A DNA stretch of 64,000 bases from Natrinema sp. SYSU A 869 (lineage in GTDB: Archaea; Halobacteriota; Halobacteria; Halobacteriales; Natrialbaceae). The notes beneath the pieces are model-generated. The model had not been told where the DNA came from, ran no database searches, and was given only the letters and a program-made list of their open reading frames with translations. The number at the start of each line of letters is the position of its first letter. Position 1 is the stretch's first letter. The stretch spans positions 2,170,001-2,234,000 of the forward strand of contig NZ_CP082249.1 of assembly GCF_019879105.1 (NCBI RefSeq). Direction: 5' to 3'. This document shows, piece after piece, positions 17,833-26,869 of the stretch. The position numbers and the translations under genes are program-made.

Positions 17833-19226
17833 TCACACCAGCGGTTCGACCAGTTCCCGCCCCGCCTCGAGCAACTTCACAACCCGCTCGTCGTCCGCTG
17901 CCTCCGCGTAGACCCGCAACACGGGCTCGGTTCCGCTCGGTCGAACCAGCAGCCACGAGCCGTCGGCCAGCAGCAGCTTGAACCCGTCGGCGGTGTTGAT
18001 GTCCTCGACCGCCGTTCCGGCGACGGTGTCGGGGATCACGTCCTCGAGGTCCGCGAGCACCCGCGATTTCTCGCTGTCGGGGCAGTCGACGCTGATCTTG
18101 TCCTGGACGACGGTGCCGTGTTCGTCGAGCAGTCGATCGACCCGCTCGTCGAGCGGTTCCGCGGCGTGCATCAGGGCCGCGAGCAGCGCCATCAGGACGC
18201 CGTCTTTCTCTCGGACGTGGCCCCGGACGGTGAAGCCGCCCGACTCCTCGCCGCCGACCAGCGCGTCGCCCTCGGCCATCGCCTCGGCGACCCACTTGAA
18301 GCCGACCGGAACCTCGTGGACGGTCTCGCCGTGGGCCTCGGCAACCCGGTCGATCAGATACGTTGTGGAGACGGTCCGAACCGCCGCACCCGATGCGTCC
18401 TCGAGCAGGAAGTCGTACAGCGCGGCGAAAAACAGGTTCTCGTCGAGGTAGCCCCGGTCAGGTGTCACGACGGCGAGTCGGTCGGCATCGCCGTCGTTTG
18501 CGATCCCCAGATCGACGTCGCTCTCGTCGTCCGTGACCGTCTCGATCAGGGTCTCGAGGTTCTCGGCGGCGGGTTCGGGCGAGCCGCCGCCGAACTCGGG
18601 GTCCCGCTCGCAACGATAGCGCTCGAGGGTGGCACCGGCACGCTCGAGCAGGGCGTCGGTCGTGTCGCGACCGCTGCCGTGCATGGCGTCGTAGGCGACG
18701 CTGAGTTCGGAAAGGTCTGTGTTGCCGGTGATCGACTCGGCCAGTTCGAGGGCGGCGTCGGCATGCGAGTCGGCGAAATCGACTTCGCGAGCGGTCCCGT
18801 GCTCGCTCTCGGGAAGCGGGTCGGGTTCGGCGAGCCGATCTGCGATGGCGTCGGTGACGGCCGGCAGGGCCGGCGCGCCGTCCTCGGGGATGAACTTCAC
18901 GCCGTTGTACTCCGGCGGGTTGTGGGAGGCAGTGATCACGAGCCCGCCCGCGAGATCTCGGTCGGCAATCGCGTAGGCGACCAGCGGCGTCGGCCGGTCC
19001 CGATCGGAGAGCAACACGTCGATGCCGTTCGAACACAGCACTCGCGCCAGTTCCTCGGCGAACCCGCGCGAACTCTCGCGGGCGTCGTACCCCACCGCGA
19101 CCGGCCCCTCGAGTCCTTCGTCCACAAGATACGTCGCGACCGCCTGCCCCACCATCCGAACGCGGGGGCCGTAAATTCCTCAAGCGTCGCCCGCCAGCCG
19201 TCGGTACCGAAGCTGATCGTCTCCAT
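17833..19226 (-). pseudogene. Phosphoglucomutase/phosphomannomutase (alpha-D-phosphohexomutase family), apparent -1 frameshift near the N-terminus
   Basis: The protein starts METISFGTDGWRATLEEFTA at 19226. One missing base in the G-run at 19164-19168 (C-run on the coding strand) shifts the frame. Restoring it gives TAPRVRMVGQAVATYLVDEG and the long frame that otherwise appears to start at 19155. Motifs are the catalytic serine loop TASHNPPEYNGVK, metal loop DGDADRLAVV, sugar-binding GGEESGGFT and phosphate-binding RPSGTEPVLRVY. The enzyme interconverts hexose 1- and 6-phosphates through a phosphoserine, feeding nucleotide-sugar and S-layer glycan synthesis. All catalytic motifs are intact, so a consensus error is likely. 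Confidence 0.85.
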
Positions 19227-19364
19227 ACATGGTGGTCATCGCCGGCCGCGAAAAAAGCGACGCTGGTCGACGGCAGACGAAGGGGCGGCGACGCGAGGGG
19301 GCCGCCGATGCAATGTACCTTGCGCGAGCAATGGCGTTTTCCGAATCGGCCGCGTAGTGCGGGT

Positions 19365-19958
19365 ATGACACCCGCTCCCACCGTCGTCGCCGTCAGTGGC
19401 AGCCTCCGCGAGGCGAGCTACACGCGGACGGCGCTGCGGTACGTCCTCCAAGCGGCCGACGAGGCCGGTGCCGAGACGACGCTGCTCGACCTCCGCGAGT
19501 ACGACCTCCCTGTGTACGATCCCGACGCCGGCGATCAGGGCGACGCCGAGACCGTGACGCGTCTCGTTCGCGAGGCCGACGCCGTCGTCCTCGGGACGCC
19601 GGTCTATCACGGCTCGTACTCAGGTGCGCTCAAAAACTTCCACGACTACTGCGGTTTTGACGAATACGAAGAGACGACCGTCGGCCTGCTGGCGACCGCC
19701 GGCGGCGGGAGCTACGGTTCGACGCTCGATCACCTGCGAATCACCGTTCGCGGCGTCCACGGCTGGGTGCTCCCCCATCAGGTCGGGCTCCGAAATGCGT
19801 CCGAGAAGTTCGAAGCCGATCCCGACGCGATCGACGGCCGTCGGTTCCGCGATCCTGCCCTCCAAGAGCGCGTCGAGAAGCTCGGCCGGATGATCACCGA
19901 GTACGCGTTCATCGACCCCAGCGTCACGTCGTCGCGATCCGCGGCGGCCGATGACTGA
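19365..19958 (+). CDS. NADPH-dependent FMN reductase family flavoprotein
   Basis: This 197-residue flavodoxin-like protein begins MTPAPTVVAVSGSLREASYT, with the FMN phosphate loop SGSLREASYT and later GTPVYHGSYSGALKNFHDY. These are typical of NADPH:FMN, azo- and chromate-reducing enzymes. Substrates cannot be told apart from sequence. The start is set at 19365; the earlier in-frame ATG at 19308 would add 19 residues unlike the family. It is divergent from the phosphohexomutase and the two share a 138-bp promoter region. Confidence 0.82.
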   Translation: MTPAPTVVAVSGSLREASYTRTALRYVLQAADEAGAETTLLDLREYDLPVYDPDAGDQGDAETVTRLVREADAVVLGTPVYHGSYSGALKNFHDYCGFDEYEETTVGLLATAGGGSYGSTLDHLRITVRGVHGWVLPHQVGLRNASEKFEADPDAIDGRRFRDPALQERVEKLGRMITEYAFIDPSVTSSRSAAADD

Positions 19959-19999
19959 GTCGCCTCGAGTCAACCGTCGGCGCTCGCGGCCACCGCGGC

Positions 20000-20956
20000 T
20001 CAGGCGTCGACGTCAGTGAGACGCTGTTCGAAGAGCCGTTCGCCCGTCTCCTCGCAGGTGACGGCGACGACCTCGTGGGAGGTACAGCAGGATTCGACGA
20101 CCTCCTCGCCCATCTGAACGTCGCCGCCGGACGGACACGTCTCGAGGAACATCCGGAGCCCGTTGAGTACCTCGCCTTTCGTCTCGGGGTCGAAGGCATC
20201 CCAGTCGTCGACCCACGCCTCGAGGGCGCGGCTGGCGGCGACGTCCGCGATCAGTGCGGCTCGAGAGGGCCAGCGACCGGCTCCGCCGGCGCGGGACAGC
20301 AGGGCGCGACCCTCACCCTGTGTCTCGAGTTCGAACTCGTCGGGATCGGCCTCGAACCCGAAGGCGTCGACGGCCGCTGCGACGTCGACGCCTGACTCGG
20401 AGAGCGGGTCGATCTCGTCGAACCAGGCGGCCTCGAACGCATCGGTGAGACAGAGATCGTCCCGATCCGCGCAGGGCTCGAGGACGTCGTGCTCGAGGAA
20501 GAAGGCCTCGAGGTCGACGGCCGCGGGCTCGTCGCCGGTGGCGGTCGACTCGTCGCCGGCGCTCTCGTCGTCGGCGTCGGTTGCAGCGACGGCATCGCTC
20601 TCGACGGTATCGGCCTCGTCGAAGGTGGTCTCGTGACCGGACGCCGGGCGGTCGGTCGAGTCAACAGCACCGAGCCCGCTCGCTATCGCCTGGTCGGGTT
20701 CCTTGCCGAACCAGCGGAGGATTTCGGGCGGGAGATATCGCTTGGTCAGCGTCGGCGTGCCGGGGACGAGATACCCCCGGAGATAGATCAGCGCGATCGA
20801 TACCCCCACGGCGAGCACGCCGCCGAGGCGGGACTTCCGCGCGATGACGGAGCCGACCACCGCCGCGATGAGGAGGTTCAACACGGTACAGGGCTCACAC
20901 CGGTTCTCACCGGTGTATTTGGGTTGCTTCAGATCGTCAACGACGTCGAGTTGCAT
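20000..20956 (-). CDS. Haloarchaeal membrane-anchored hypothetical protein
   Basis: The 318-residue form starting MQLDVVDDLKQPKYTGENRC is preferred over a start ten codons upstream, because an A+T-rich box near 20988-20995 then has normal spacing. It has an N-terminal CEPC pair, two membrane segments (VLNLLIAAVVGSVIARK and GVLAVGVSIALIYLRGYLV), a long acidic low-complexity linker, and a C-terminal soluble domain with DDLCLTDAFEAAWF and ESCCTSHEVVAVTCEETGE. The paired cysteines could bind metal. I do not recognise a function. Confidence 0.6.
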   Translation of the reverse strand: MQLDVVDDLKQPKYTGENRCEPCTVLNLLIAAVVGSVIARKSRLGGVLAVGVSIALIYLRGYLVPGTPTLTKRYLPPEILRWFGKEPDQAIASGLGAVDSTDRPASGHETTFDEADTVESDAVAATDADDESAGDESTATGDEPAAVDLEAFFLEHDVLEPCADRDDLCLTDAFEAAWFDEIDPLSESGVDVAAAVDAFGFEADPDEFELETQGEGRALLSRAGGAGRWPSRAALIADVAASRALEAWVDDWDAFDPETKGEVLNGLRMFLETCPSGGDVQMGEEVVESCCTSHEVVAVTCEETGERLFEQRLTDVDA

Positions 20957-21057
20957 CTCAGGCCTACTGTCACACTCAATATGCATCTATTTTTCGAATA
21001 ACAGTAACGGGATAATAGTAGACAGGGTGGGTGAAAGTTTATCGCACAACCGAGCTC

Positions 21058-21306
21058 TCATTCGAGCCCGACGAGTCGCTCCTTCTCGGTGCGACGCAGT
21101 TGCTTGATCTCGTACTCGCGGGACATGGCAGCTGATTTCGAGTCGAACGCCTCGTGATAGCGGAGTTCGACCGGCGTTCGTCCGCGCGTGTACTTCGCCC
21201 CCTCGCCGGCGTCGTGTTCGGCGACGCGTCGCTCGAGGTCGGTCGTGTAGCCGGTGTACAGCGAGCCGTCGGCACACTCGAGGACGTAGACGACGTGATC
21301 GGCCAT
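21058..21306 (-). CDS. GIY-YIG domain nuclease-like protein (YhbQ/UPF0213 type)
   Basis: This 82-residue protein is a lone GIY-YIG domain. [20 protein letters not shown] gives the V-Y-V...Y-T-G core, followed by the conserved arginine in LERRVAEH and a glutamate in SREYEIKQL. These single-domain proteins resemble UvrC/SLX1 catalytic domains and may cut DNA structures; the biological role is not settled. It is probably transcribed alone. Confidence 0.8.
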   Translation of the reverse strand: MADHVVYVLECADGSLYTGYTTDLERRVAEHDAGEGAKYTRGRTPVELRYHEAFDSKSAAMSREYEIKQLRRTEKERLVGLE

Positions 21307-21384
21307 CGCTCGTGGCCAGGTGTGGGAGCGTAAAAAGCGTCTCGTCGTGGGGGCGCGTGGTTGTCGGCCCGTGTCGGTCCGATG

Positions 21385-21534
21385 TCAGGTGCCGCGAGCG
21401 CGCTCTTTCGCGGCTTCAGCGATTCCGGCGTTGGCTGAACAGCTGATACACGCGTGGATCTCACCGTGTTCGTCGGCGAAGACGCGTGCGAACCGTTCGG
21501 AGACGTGCGCACCGCAGTGGTCACACTTGGGCAT
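21385..21534 (-). CDS. Small zinc-finger protein (49 residues)
   Basis: The frame encodes MPKCDHCGAHVSERFARVFA, then DEHGEIHACISCSANAGIAE and ends KERARGT. Two CxxC pairs, CDHC and CISC, form a treble-clef or ribbon zinc site typical of the many haloarchaeal mini zinc-finger proteins. A TATA-like CTATTTATCC lies upstream at about 21578-21587. The function is unknown; nucleic-acid or protein binding is possible. Confidence 0.75.
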   Translation of the reverse strand: MPKCDHCGAHVSERFARVFADEHGEIHACISCSANAGIAEAAKERARGT

Positions 21535-21653
21535 TGGTCACACCGGCCGAAGCCGGTACTACAATCTACTGGGCGAAAGGATAAATAGCCTTCTCCATAC
21601 ACTGTTTGGCTTTCCGGTTGTGGAAAGTATTTTTCCGAAAAGGCGCATGACCG

Positions 21654-22412
21654 TCAGTCTCGAGCGGCGTCGATCGCACGCCCGATCAACGTCGCCTGTC
21701 CCCCGGCGACGAACCCTGCATCGACGTTGACGACCGACAGGACGGTACAGGACTGGAGCATTCCGGCCAGTGCCGCCTCGCCATCGCCGCCGTGCCCGTA
21801 GCCGCTCGAGACTGGGACGCCGATGACCGGCGTGTCGACGAGGCCCGCGACGACAGTCGGCAGGGCACCCTCGCGGCCGGCGACGACGATCAATACGTCA
21901 GCCTCGCGGAGGCGGTCGAGCTGATCGAGGGTTCGGTCCAGCGCCGCGACACCGATGTCGTCGACCCGATCGACCGTCGCACCCGCGTCTAGACAGACGG
22001 CCGCCGCTTCGTCGGCGACCGGTCCGTCGACAGTCCCACCGGTGGCGATACCCACCGTCGCGTCGAGCGACGGCTGCTCGTATTCTGCCGTCGTCACGCG
22101 GACCGTCGTACTCCAGCGGTCGATCACGGCGTCGGGAGCCGTCGCCTCGAGATGGGTCTCGAGCGCCACGAACTGCGAGTCGGAGACGCGGGTCAGTAGT
22201 GCTCGCCCCGTCGTCTCGAGAGCGGTTTCGGCGAGTGCGACGACCTGTTCGGCCGACTTCCCCGCTGCGAGAATCGCTTCCGGAATCCCACGACGCTGGT
22301 CGCGGACCGCATCGAACCGGCCCGCTTCACCGGTCACATACCCCCTAAGTTCGGCTTCGGCCTGCACCGGCGACAGCGAGCCGTCAGCGACGGCCTCGAG
22401 GAGTTCGCGCAT
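21654..22412 (-). CDS. larB: Nickel-pincer cofactor biosynthesis protein LarB
   Basis: The 252-residue protein starts MRELLEAVADGSLSPVQAEA and has an AIR-carboxylase-like (PurE-like) C-terminal half with IATGGTVDGPVADEAA, VAGREGALPTVVAGLVDTPV and GVPVSSGYGHGGDGEAALAG. LarB carboxylates nicotinic acid adenine dinucleotide and hydrolyses it, the first step to the pincer cofactor of lactate racemase and relatives. larC, larE and larA are not in the window. An ATG three codons upstream (22421) is also possible. The 286-base gap to the divergent histone-fold gene contains no supported gene. Confidence 0.85.
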   Translation of the reverse strand: MRELLEAVADGSLSPVQAEAELRGYVTGEAGRFDAVRDQRRGIPEAILAAGKSAEQVVALAETALETTGRALLTRVSDSQFVALETHLEATAPDAVIDRWSTTVRVTTAEYEQPSLDATVGIATGGTVDGPVADEAAAVCLDAGATVDRVDDIGVAALDRTLDQLDRLREADVLIVVAGREGALPTVVAGLVDTPVIGVPVSSGYGHGGDGEAALAGMLQSCTVLSVVNVDAGFVAGGQATLIGRAIDAARD

Positions 22413-22665
22413 ACAGATCATCGACGACCGAGACACTCGAATCCGTCGACCCGGTTCGGCGGATGTGAGACGGATCCTCAGTGATTCGGTATCGCTGAAC
22501 GTGCGCGCGAGCCCCGGAGGACCGCGCGCGAGCCGAATGCCGGGCTTTGAAAGCCACGAAATTCCGGATGGGCACTCATCAAACATATATTTTCCGGTGG
22601 TCCTAGTCATCGAAACGGGCGAATGAACCGCTGCAACCCCCGTATTTCCACGACCAACCAAAACC

Positions 22666-22675
22666 GTTATATGAG
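22666..22675 (+). promoter_or_regulatory. TATA box of the histone-fold gene
   Basis: GTTATATGAG is centred about 28 bp ahead of the ATG at 22699, giving a predicted leaderless transcript. Confidence 0.55.
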
Positions 22676-22698
22676 GTAACGCGAAACGAGTAGATCGT

Positions 22699-22866
22699 AT
22701 GGCAGATCTTATCGTCAAAGCAGCCGTCAAGGAAGCGCTCGATGACAAAAACGTCGCCTCGGACTTCTACGACGCGCTCGACAAGGAAGTCGACGAGCTC
22801 CTCGAAGACGCCGCCCGACGTGCAGAGGCTAACGACCGGAAGACGGTCCAGCCCCGCGACCTATAA
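22699..22866 (+). CDS. DUF1931 histone-fold mini-protein
   Basis: This 55-residue protein reads MADLIVKAAVKEALDDKNVA through DEVDELLEDAARRAEANDRKTV to QPRDL. The pattern of short helices and the ending RAEANDRKTVQPRDL match the DUF1931 group of archaeal histone-like proteins; the last motif recalls the third helix and terminal loop of histones. It is acidic rather than basic, so strong DNA wrapping is unlikely. It is transcribed alone from a clear promoter and followed by a T6 terminator. Confidence 0.85.
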   Translation: MADLIVKAAVKEALDDKNVASDFYDALDKEVDELLEDAARRAEANDRKTVQPRDL

Positions 22867-22883
22867 GGGACGATCGTTCGCGA

Positions 22884-22889
22884 TTTTTT
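22884..22889 (+). terminator. Poly-T terminator of the histone-fold gene
   Basis: Six T residues follow the gene by 17 bp in otherwise G+C-rich DNA, the usual form of an archaeal intrinsic terminator. Confidence 0.5.
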
Positions 22890-23048
22890 CGGACGCTACG
22901 GTGATCAGCGGCGCGTCTAGCTAGCTGTGGCGACCCGGTGTCGACCCTTGGTAGCGACGCGGCTCTCGCTTGCTACCTGCCGGCAGCCCGCTGACCGGCT
23001 GATTGCCGGCTCGAGTTTTTGCCCCTCGCCGTGGGAGGAGTGGGACAC

Positions 23049-23516
23049 ATGTTGCGCAAGCTCCTGATCGGCTTCGGGATCGTCGAGATACTCAAACCGG
23101 AGCCGATCATCGGACTGTGCGAACGGATCGGGCTGCGAAACCCCGGCGAGACCGAGCGGCGGCCGTTGGCGCTGACAGGTGCCCGGCTCGAGGGACTCGT
23201 CTTCGGGTGGCTGCTCGTCCGCGGCCGACAGGGATCGACCCTCATCTCCGCGCTGCTCGGCCTCGCCGGCCTGACGCTCGTCCTCATTCCCCAGCCGATC
23301 ATCGAACTCAGCCAGCACTTGGTCTACGTCGACACCGACAGGCTCGAGTTACAGCCGTGGGTGGTGCCCGCAGCACGGCTGCTGGGCGTGCTCTACCTGA
23401 CCGTGACGCTGCTCTCGCGGAGTGCGGGCGACGAGTCGGCGGGCGGCAGGAAAGCGGCCGAGAGCACGGACGACTCGGGGCAGTCGTCGAGCCGACTCCA
23501 GCTCCGTTCGCGGTGA
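23049..23516 (+). CDS. Small membrane protein, first of a tandem paralogous pair
   Basis: The 155-residue form starts MLRKLLIGFGIVEILKPEPI. It has a predicted membrane segment LISALLGLAGLTLVLIPQPI and a second in VVPAARLLGVLYLTVTLL, then a polar tail. Motifs EILKPEPIIGLCERIGLRNP, LEGLVFGWLLVR and LQPWVVPAARLLGVLYL recur at matching places in the next gene (ELLAPRRVIRFGERLAFANP, LEGIAFVWLVSR, VKRWVVPLTRLLGAVYL). The two therefore arose by duplication. The function is unknown. Confidence 0.65.
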   Translation: MLRKLLIGFGIVEILKPEPIIGLCERIGLRNPGETERRPLALTGARLEGLVFGWLLVRGRQGSTLISALLGLAGLTLVLIPQPIIELSQHLVYVDTDRLELQPWVVPAARLLGVLYLTVTLLSRSAGDESAGGRKAAESTDDSGQSSSRLQLRSR

Positions 23517-23527
23517 CGAGCCCCAAG

Positions 23528-23971
23528 ATGCGACGAGTGCTGGTGGTCGGCATCGGATTGCTCGAGCTACTCGCCCCGAGACGGGTCATCCGGTTCGGTG
23601 AGCGGCTTGCGTTCGCGAACCCCGACGCCGGACGGCTTCGATCCTGGACGGTCCCGATCGCTCGACTCGAGGGAATCGCGTTCGTCTGGCTGGTCAGTCG
23701 TAAAGCGGGCCCACCGGCCGGCAGTAAGACCGTCCTCGCGACCGCCGGATTCGTTCTGGCGCTGGTCCCGCGGACAGTCGTCGAGACGGCCTGTCACCTG
23801 GCATACGAGAACGCAGACGAACTCGAGGTGAAACGGTGGGTAGTCCCACTGACCCGCCTGCTGGGGGCGGTCTACCTGATCGCCGGACTGTTCGCGACGC
23901 CGGTCGATGCGCCGACGGACTCGGAGGCGGCCCGACGCGACGGAGCGGAGGAGACTGGCCGGGCGCAATAG
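23528..23971 (+). CDS. Small membrane protein, second of a tandem paralogous pair
   Basis: The 147-residue protein starts MRRVLVVGIGLLELLAPRRV and shares the motif order of its upstream paralogue. A GTG at 23513 in the same frame overlaps the stop of the first gene (GTGA) and may be the true, translationally coupled start, adding five residues. The pair looks like a two-gene operon for a heteromeric membrane complex; that is inference. Confidence 0.62.
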   Translation: MRRVLVVGIGLLELLAPRRVIRFGERLAFANPDAGRLRSWTVPIARLEGIAFVWLVSRKAGPPAGSKTVLATAGFVLALVPRTVVETACHLAYENADELEVKRWVVPLTRLLGAVYLIAGLFATPVDAPTDSEAARRDGAEETGRAQ

Positions 23972-23992
23972 AGAGCAGGACGTGCAGGCGGC

Positions 23993-24700
23993 TCAGTACC
24001 GGCGGACATCGATGCCGTCATCGGTGCCGACGTAGGTCGCGTCGGCTACCCCGACGAACAGGCCGTGTTCCACCACGCCCGGAATTGTAGAGAGCCGCGT
24101 CGCCAGCCCGTCAGGGTCATCGATCGGCCCGAACTCACAGTCGAGCACTAGATTGCCGTTGTCGGTCACGACCGGCCCGTCCTTTCGCTCGGCGTCTCTG
24201 AGCGTCGGCTCGCCGCCCAGTTCCGCGATCCGATCCGCCACGACGGTATGTGCGTCGGGGAGCACTGCCACTGGAACCGAGCGCTCGAGTCGGTCGGTCA
24301 GCTTCGAGGGGTCGGTAACGACGACGAAGCGATCCGCCGCCGTATCGACGAGTTTCTCGCGTGCGTGGGCCGCGCCGCCGCCCTTGATGAGTGCGCCGTG
24401 AGAAGGGGCGTCCGGATCGTCGACGACCTGATCGGCACCGTCGATCGCGAGATCGACGCTGTCGACGGCGTCGAGATCGGTCAGAGGAATCCCGACCTCG
24501 AGTGCTAACTGGCGGGACTGAAACGAGGTCGGAATCCCGCGGACCTCGTGGCCGTCATCAATAACCCGGCCGATCGCCCGGATCGCGTGAGCGGTCGTCG
24601 ACCCGGTGCCGAGTCCGACGACGAATCCATCCTCGACGTCCTCGGCCGCGCGTTCACCGGCGCGGCGCTTCGCTGCGGTGGAGCCGCCCTCCGTCTTCAT
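23993..24700 (-). CDS. rpiA: Ribose-5-phosphate isomerase A
   Basis: This 235-residue protein has the RpiA motifs VGLGTGSTTAHA (28-39), DLAIDGADQV (catalytic aspartates), LIKGGGAAHAREKLV and NGNLVLDCEFG. It interconverts ribose 5-phosphate and ribulose 5-phosphate. In haloarchaea this supplies ribose for nucleotides, since the oxidative and non-oxidative pentose phosphate branches differ from bacteria. The gene is leftward and separate from its neighbours. Confidence 0.92.
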   Translation of the reverse strand: MKTEGGSTAAKRRAGERAAEDVEDGFVVGLGTGSTTAHAIRAIGRVIDDGHEVRGIPTSFQSRQLALEVGIPLTDLDAVDSVDLAIDGADQVVDDPDAPSHGALIKGGGAAHAREKLVDTAADRFVVVTDPSKLTDRLERSVPVAVLPDAHTVVADRIAELGGEPTLRDAERKDGPVVTDNGNLVLDCEFGPIDDPDGLATRLSTIPGVVEHGLFVGVADATYVGTDDGIDVRRY

Positions 24701-24750
24701 GGTTCGTCAAGCGAGCGGCGGCGGGAAAAACGTTACATCTTGTGGCGCGA

Positions 24751-25587
24751 TCAGAGGTCGACGTTTTTGAACCGCCAGCGACCGATCGAGAGCGGGACGA
24801 GCGCCCAGATGGCGAGGATGACGGGCCCGAACCACGGCTTGGCGACGAACGGCAGGTCCGCCACGTCGGAGCTCATCGTCGACTGCGTCTGGCCGAGAAC
24901 GACCTCGATCGTGGAGCCGTAGGCGTTGTCCGGCGGCAAGGAACTGTAGACGAAATACCAGTCGGGGATCGATTCGACGGCGAGAGAATCTGTGGTCACA
25001 AAGAGTAGGGCCTGTCCGATGATTCCCCAGACGATCCAGAAGAAGATAATCAGGCCGAATGCACCGATCGCCGCTCTGGTCGTTGAGCGCGTCATCGAGG
25101 AGAGACCGACGCCGATACAGACGTAGACGAACCCGAACAGGATCGTTACCAGGGTAAAGGCGATGTAGTGGCCGATCGAGACCGAACCGACGAACGCGAT
25201 GAGGCCCAACAGGCCGACAGCAAAACCGACAAGGATCGAAACGGCCACAACGCCCGTCCGGCCGAGTACCTTGCCAAGGACGACGTCCTGACGGCTGTGA
25301 GGCAGTCCGAGCAGGAACTTCAGACTCCCGCTCTCTCGCTCGCCGGCGATCGCGCCATAGCCGACGACCAGCGCGATAACGGGCACGAGAAAGCTCGCGG
25401 GGGCTTGAAGCGCGAAGATCAGATCAATCGTCGACCCCGCGCCGCCATCCTCGAACAGCTCCGATATCCACGACGCGAGGGCCGCGCCGCCGACGGTAAA
25501 CAGGGCGAACACCACGGTTAGCCCGATCAGCACGCGCGAACGAATGGCATCCCGGAAGTCCTTCTTCGCGACGGTGATCGCACTCAT
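24751..25587 (-). CDS. ABC-2 type transporter permease (NosY-like)
   Basis: This 278-residue protein has about six membrane segments (VLIGLTVVFALFTVGGAALA, SFLVPVIALVVGYGAI, GLLGLIAFVG and others). It carries the family motif IAGERESGSLKFLLGLPHSR after the second segment. Its ATG overlaps the stop of the ATPase gene by four bases (25584-25587). With the ATPase it forms an ABC-2 exporter or membrane-complex assembly system of the NosFY sort; the substrate is unknown. Confidence 0.85.
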   Translation of the reverse strand: MSAITVAKKDFRDAIRSRVLIGLTVVFALFTVGGAALASWISELFEDGGAGSTIDLIFALQAPASFLVPVIALVVGYGAIAGERESGSLKFLLGLPHSRQDVVLGKVLGRTGVVAVSILVGFAVGLLGLIAFVGSVSIGHYIAFTLVTILFGFVYVCIGVGLSSMTRSTTRAAIGAFGLIIFFWIVWGIIGQALLFVTTDSLAVESIPDWYFVYSSLPPDNAYGSTIEVVLGQTQSTMSSDVADLPFVAKPWFGPVILAIWALVPLSIGRWRFKNVDL

Positions 25588-26522
25588 TGTATCACCCCCG
25601 TACTGCCGGCCGAGTCCGAGGTGTAGGCCACGAACAGGTCCTCGAGCGAGGATTCGTCGGTTTTGAAGTCCTCGACGGACGCGTCGTGGTCCTCGATCCG
25701 CCGCAGCACGGCCGTCTTCGCGCGGTCCTCGCAGGCGACGACGAGGGTCCTGCCCTCTGGCGTCACTGACGAGACGCCGTCGACCGATTCGATCGCCTCG
25801 AGCGCGGCCGAGGAGTTGTCGGGGATGTGATCGAGCGTTATGCGGAGCCGGGTCTGGGTGGGCATGGAGTCGCGGAGGCCGTCGACGGTGTCCTCCGCGA
25901 TCAGGTGGCCGTCACGTAGAATGCCGACTCGATCACAGACCGCCTCAACTTGGCCGAGAACGTGCGAGGAGAAGAAGATCGTCGCGCCGCGTGCCTTCTC
26001 CTCGCGGATGATTTCCCGCATCTCACGGGCCCCGTTGGGATCGAGCCCTGTCGACGGTTCGTCGAGGATCAGCAGATCGGGCTTGCCGACCAGCGCCGTC
26101 GCGAGCATGAGCCGCTGGGCCATCCCCTTCGAGTAGCCGCCGGCTTTCTTCTCGGCGGCGTCACTGATCCCGACCCGCTCGAGGAGATCGTCGGGATCGT
26201 CGTCGGCCTCCTTCGACTCGATCGCGAACTCGACGTGCTGACGACCGGTCAGGCGGTCATACAGTTCGGCACCTTCCGGAAGGATGCCGGTCCGATTGCG
26301 GATCTCGATGCTGTCCGACCGGGCGTCCAGATCGAAGACGCGGACTTCGCCTCGGGACGGTCGGATGAAATCGAGCACGAGGTTGATCGTCGTGGACTTG
26401 CCTGCGCCGTTGGGGCCAAGGAAGCCGTATATTTCCCCGCTCTCGACCGTGAGGTCCAGTCCGTCGAGTGCCAGTTCGTTGCCATACCGCTTCGTCACGT
26501 TAGAGATAGTGATGGCTACCAT
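25584..26522 (-). CDS. ABC transporter ATP-binding protein (ABC-2/NosF-like)
   Basis: This 312-residue ATPase has Walker A FLGPNGAGKSTTIN (about 35-48), a degenerate signature GGYSKGMAQRL, Walker B LLILDEPSTGLDPNGAREM, and the switch histidine in IFFSSHVLGQVEAVCDRV. It is the first gene of a two-gene operon with the permease. A clear TATA box (ATATTTATAT on the minus strand, 26551-26560) lies about 30 bp before the start. The C-terminal 90 residues form the accessory domain usual in ABC-2 ATPases. Confidence 0.88.
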   Translation of the reverse strand: MVAITISNVTKRYGNELALDGLDLTVESGEIYGFLGPNGAGKSTTINLVLDFIRPSRGEVRVFDLDARSDSIEIRNRTGILPEGAELYDRLTGRQHVEFAIESKEADDDPDDLLERVGISDAAEKKAGGYSKGMAQRLMLATALVGKPDLLILDEPSTGLDPNGAREMREIIREEKARGATIFFSSHVLGQVEAVCDRVGILRDGHLIAEDTVDGLRDSMPTQTRLRITLDHIPDNSSAALEAIESVDGVSSVTPEGRTLVVACEDRAKTAVLRRIEDHDASVEDFKTDESSLEDLFVAYTSDSAGSTGVIQ

Positions 26523-26550
26523 GTTAATTATCTAAGTGTTTACGGTTAGC

Positions 26551-26560
26551 ATATAAATAT
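26551..26560 (-). promoter_or_regulatory. TATA box of the NosFY-like ABC operon
   Basis: ATATTTATAT on the minus strand lies 29-38 bp ahead of the ATG at 26522, in a strongly A+T-rich gap. The remaining gap (26561-26770) holds no supported gene. Confidence 0.6.
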
Positions 26561-26770
26561 CTTGTTTGGGAGACAGTCACGGGAAACGGTCGACGCAGTC
26601 AGCAATTCGTCGACAGTACCCCGGTCGATCGTCGAACATCGATAGCGACGTTTCCGTGCGTCTACCGCCGTTTCTTCGTTTCTCCGTCGAGATTTCTTGA
26701 ATATCACTGATAGAATTCGTTCGAAAGTAATATAATACCTGTTCGTGAAACATCACTTGTGAACGGAAAT

Positions 26771-26869
26771 ATGAGCGAACTCACATCGCAACCCATCGAT
26801 CGAAGCGATACTGATCGACACCGACGGTCCAGCGTTCGATCGAGTGGCGACTCGAGTGAGGTAGTGTAA
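26771..26869 (+). CDS. 32-residue upstream peptide, coupled to the next gene
   Basis: The ATG at 26771 lies about 38 bp after a TATA-like TAATATAATA (26729-26738) and encodes MSELTSQPIDRSDTDRHRRS then SVRSSGDSSEVV. Its TAA overlaps the ATG of the membrane protein gene (TAATG at 26867-26871). The peptide is hydrophilic and matches no family. It may be a leader peptide or simply a means of ribosome delivery; it could also be chance. Confidence 0.4.
   Translation: MSELTSQPIDRSDTDRHRRSSVRSSGDSSEVV

Noticed and set aside
17752-19368. Long open frame (538 codons) antisense to the phosphohexomutase gene
   Set aside because: It mirrors the codon structure of the mutase, is rich in Arg/Val/Gly without domain order, and has no promoter. 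High-G+C genes regularly leave the antisense frame open.
22413-22698. Possible RNA gene between larB and the histone-fold gene
   Set aside because: There is a TATA-like ATATATTTTCC near 22583 and some G+C-rich inverted stretches, but I could not draw a convincing conserved fold.
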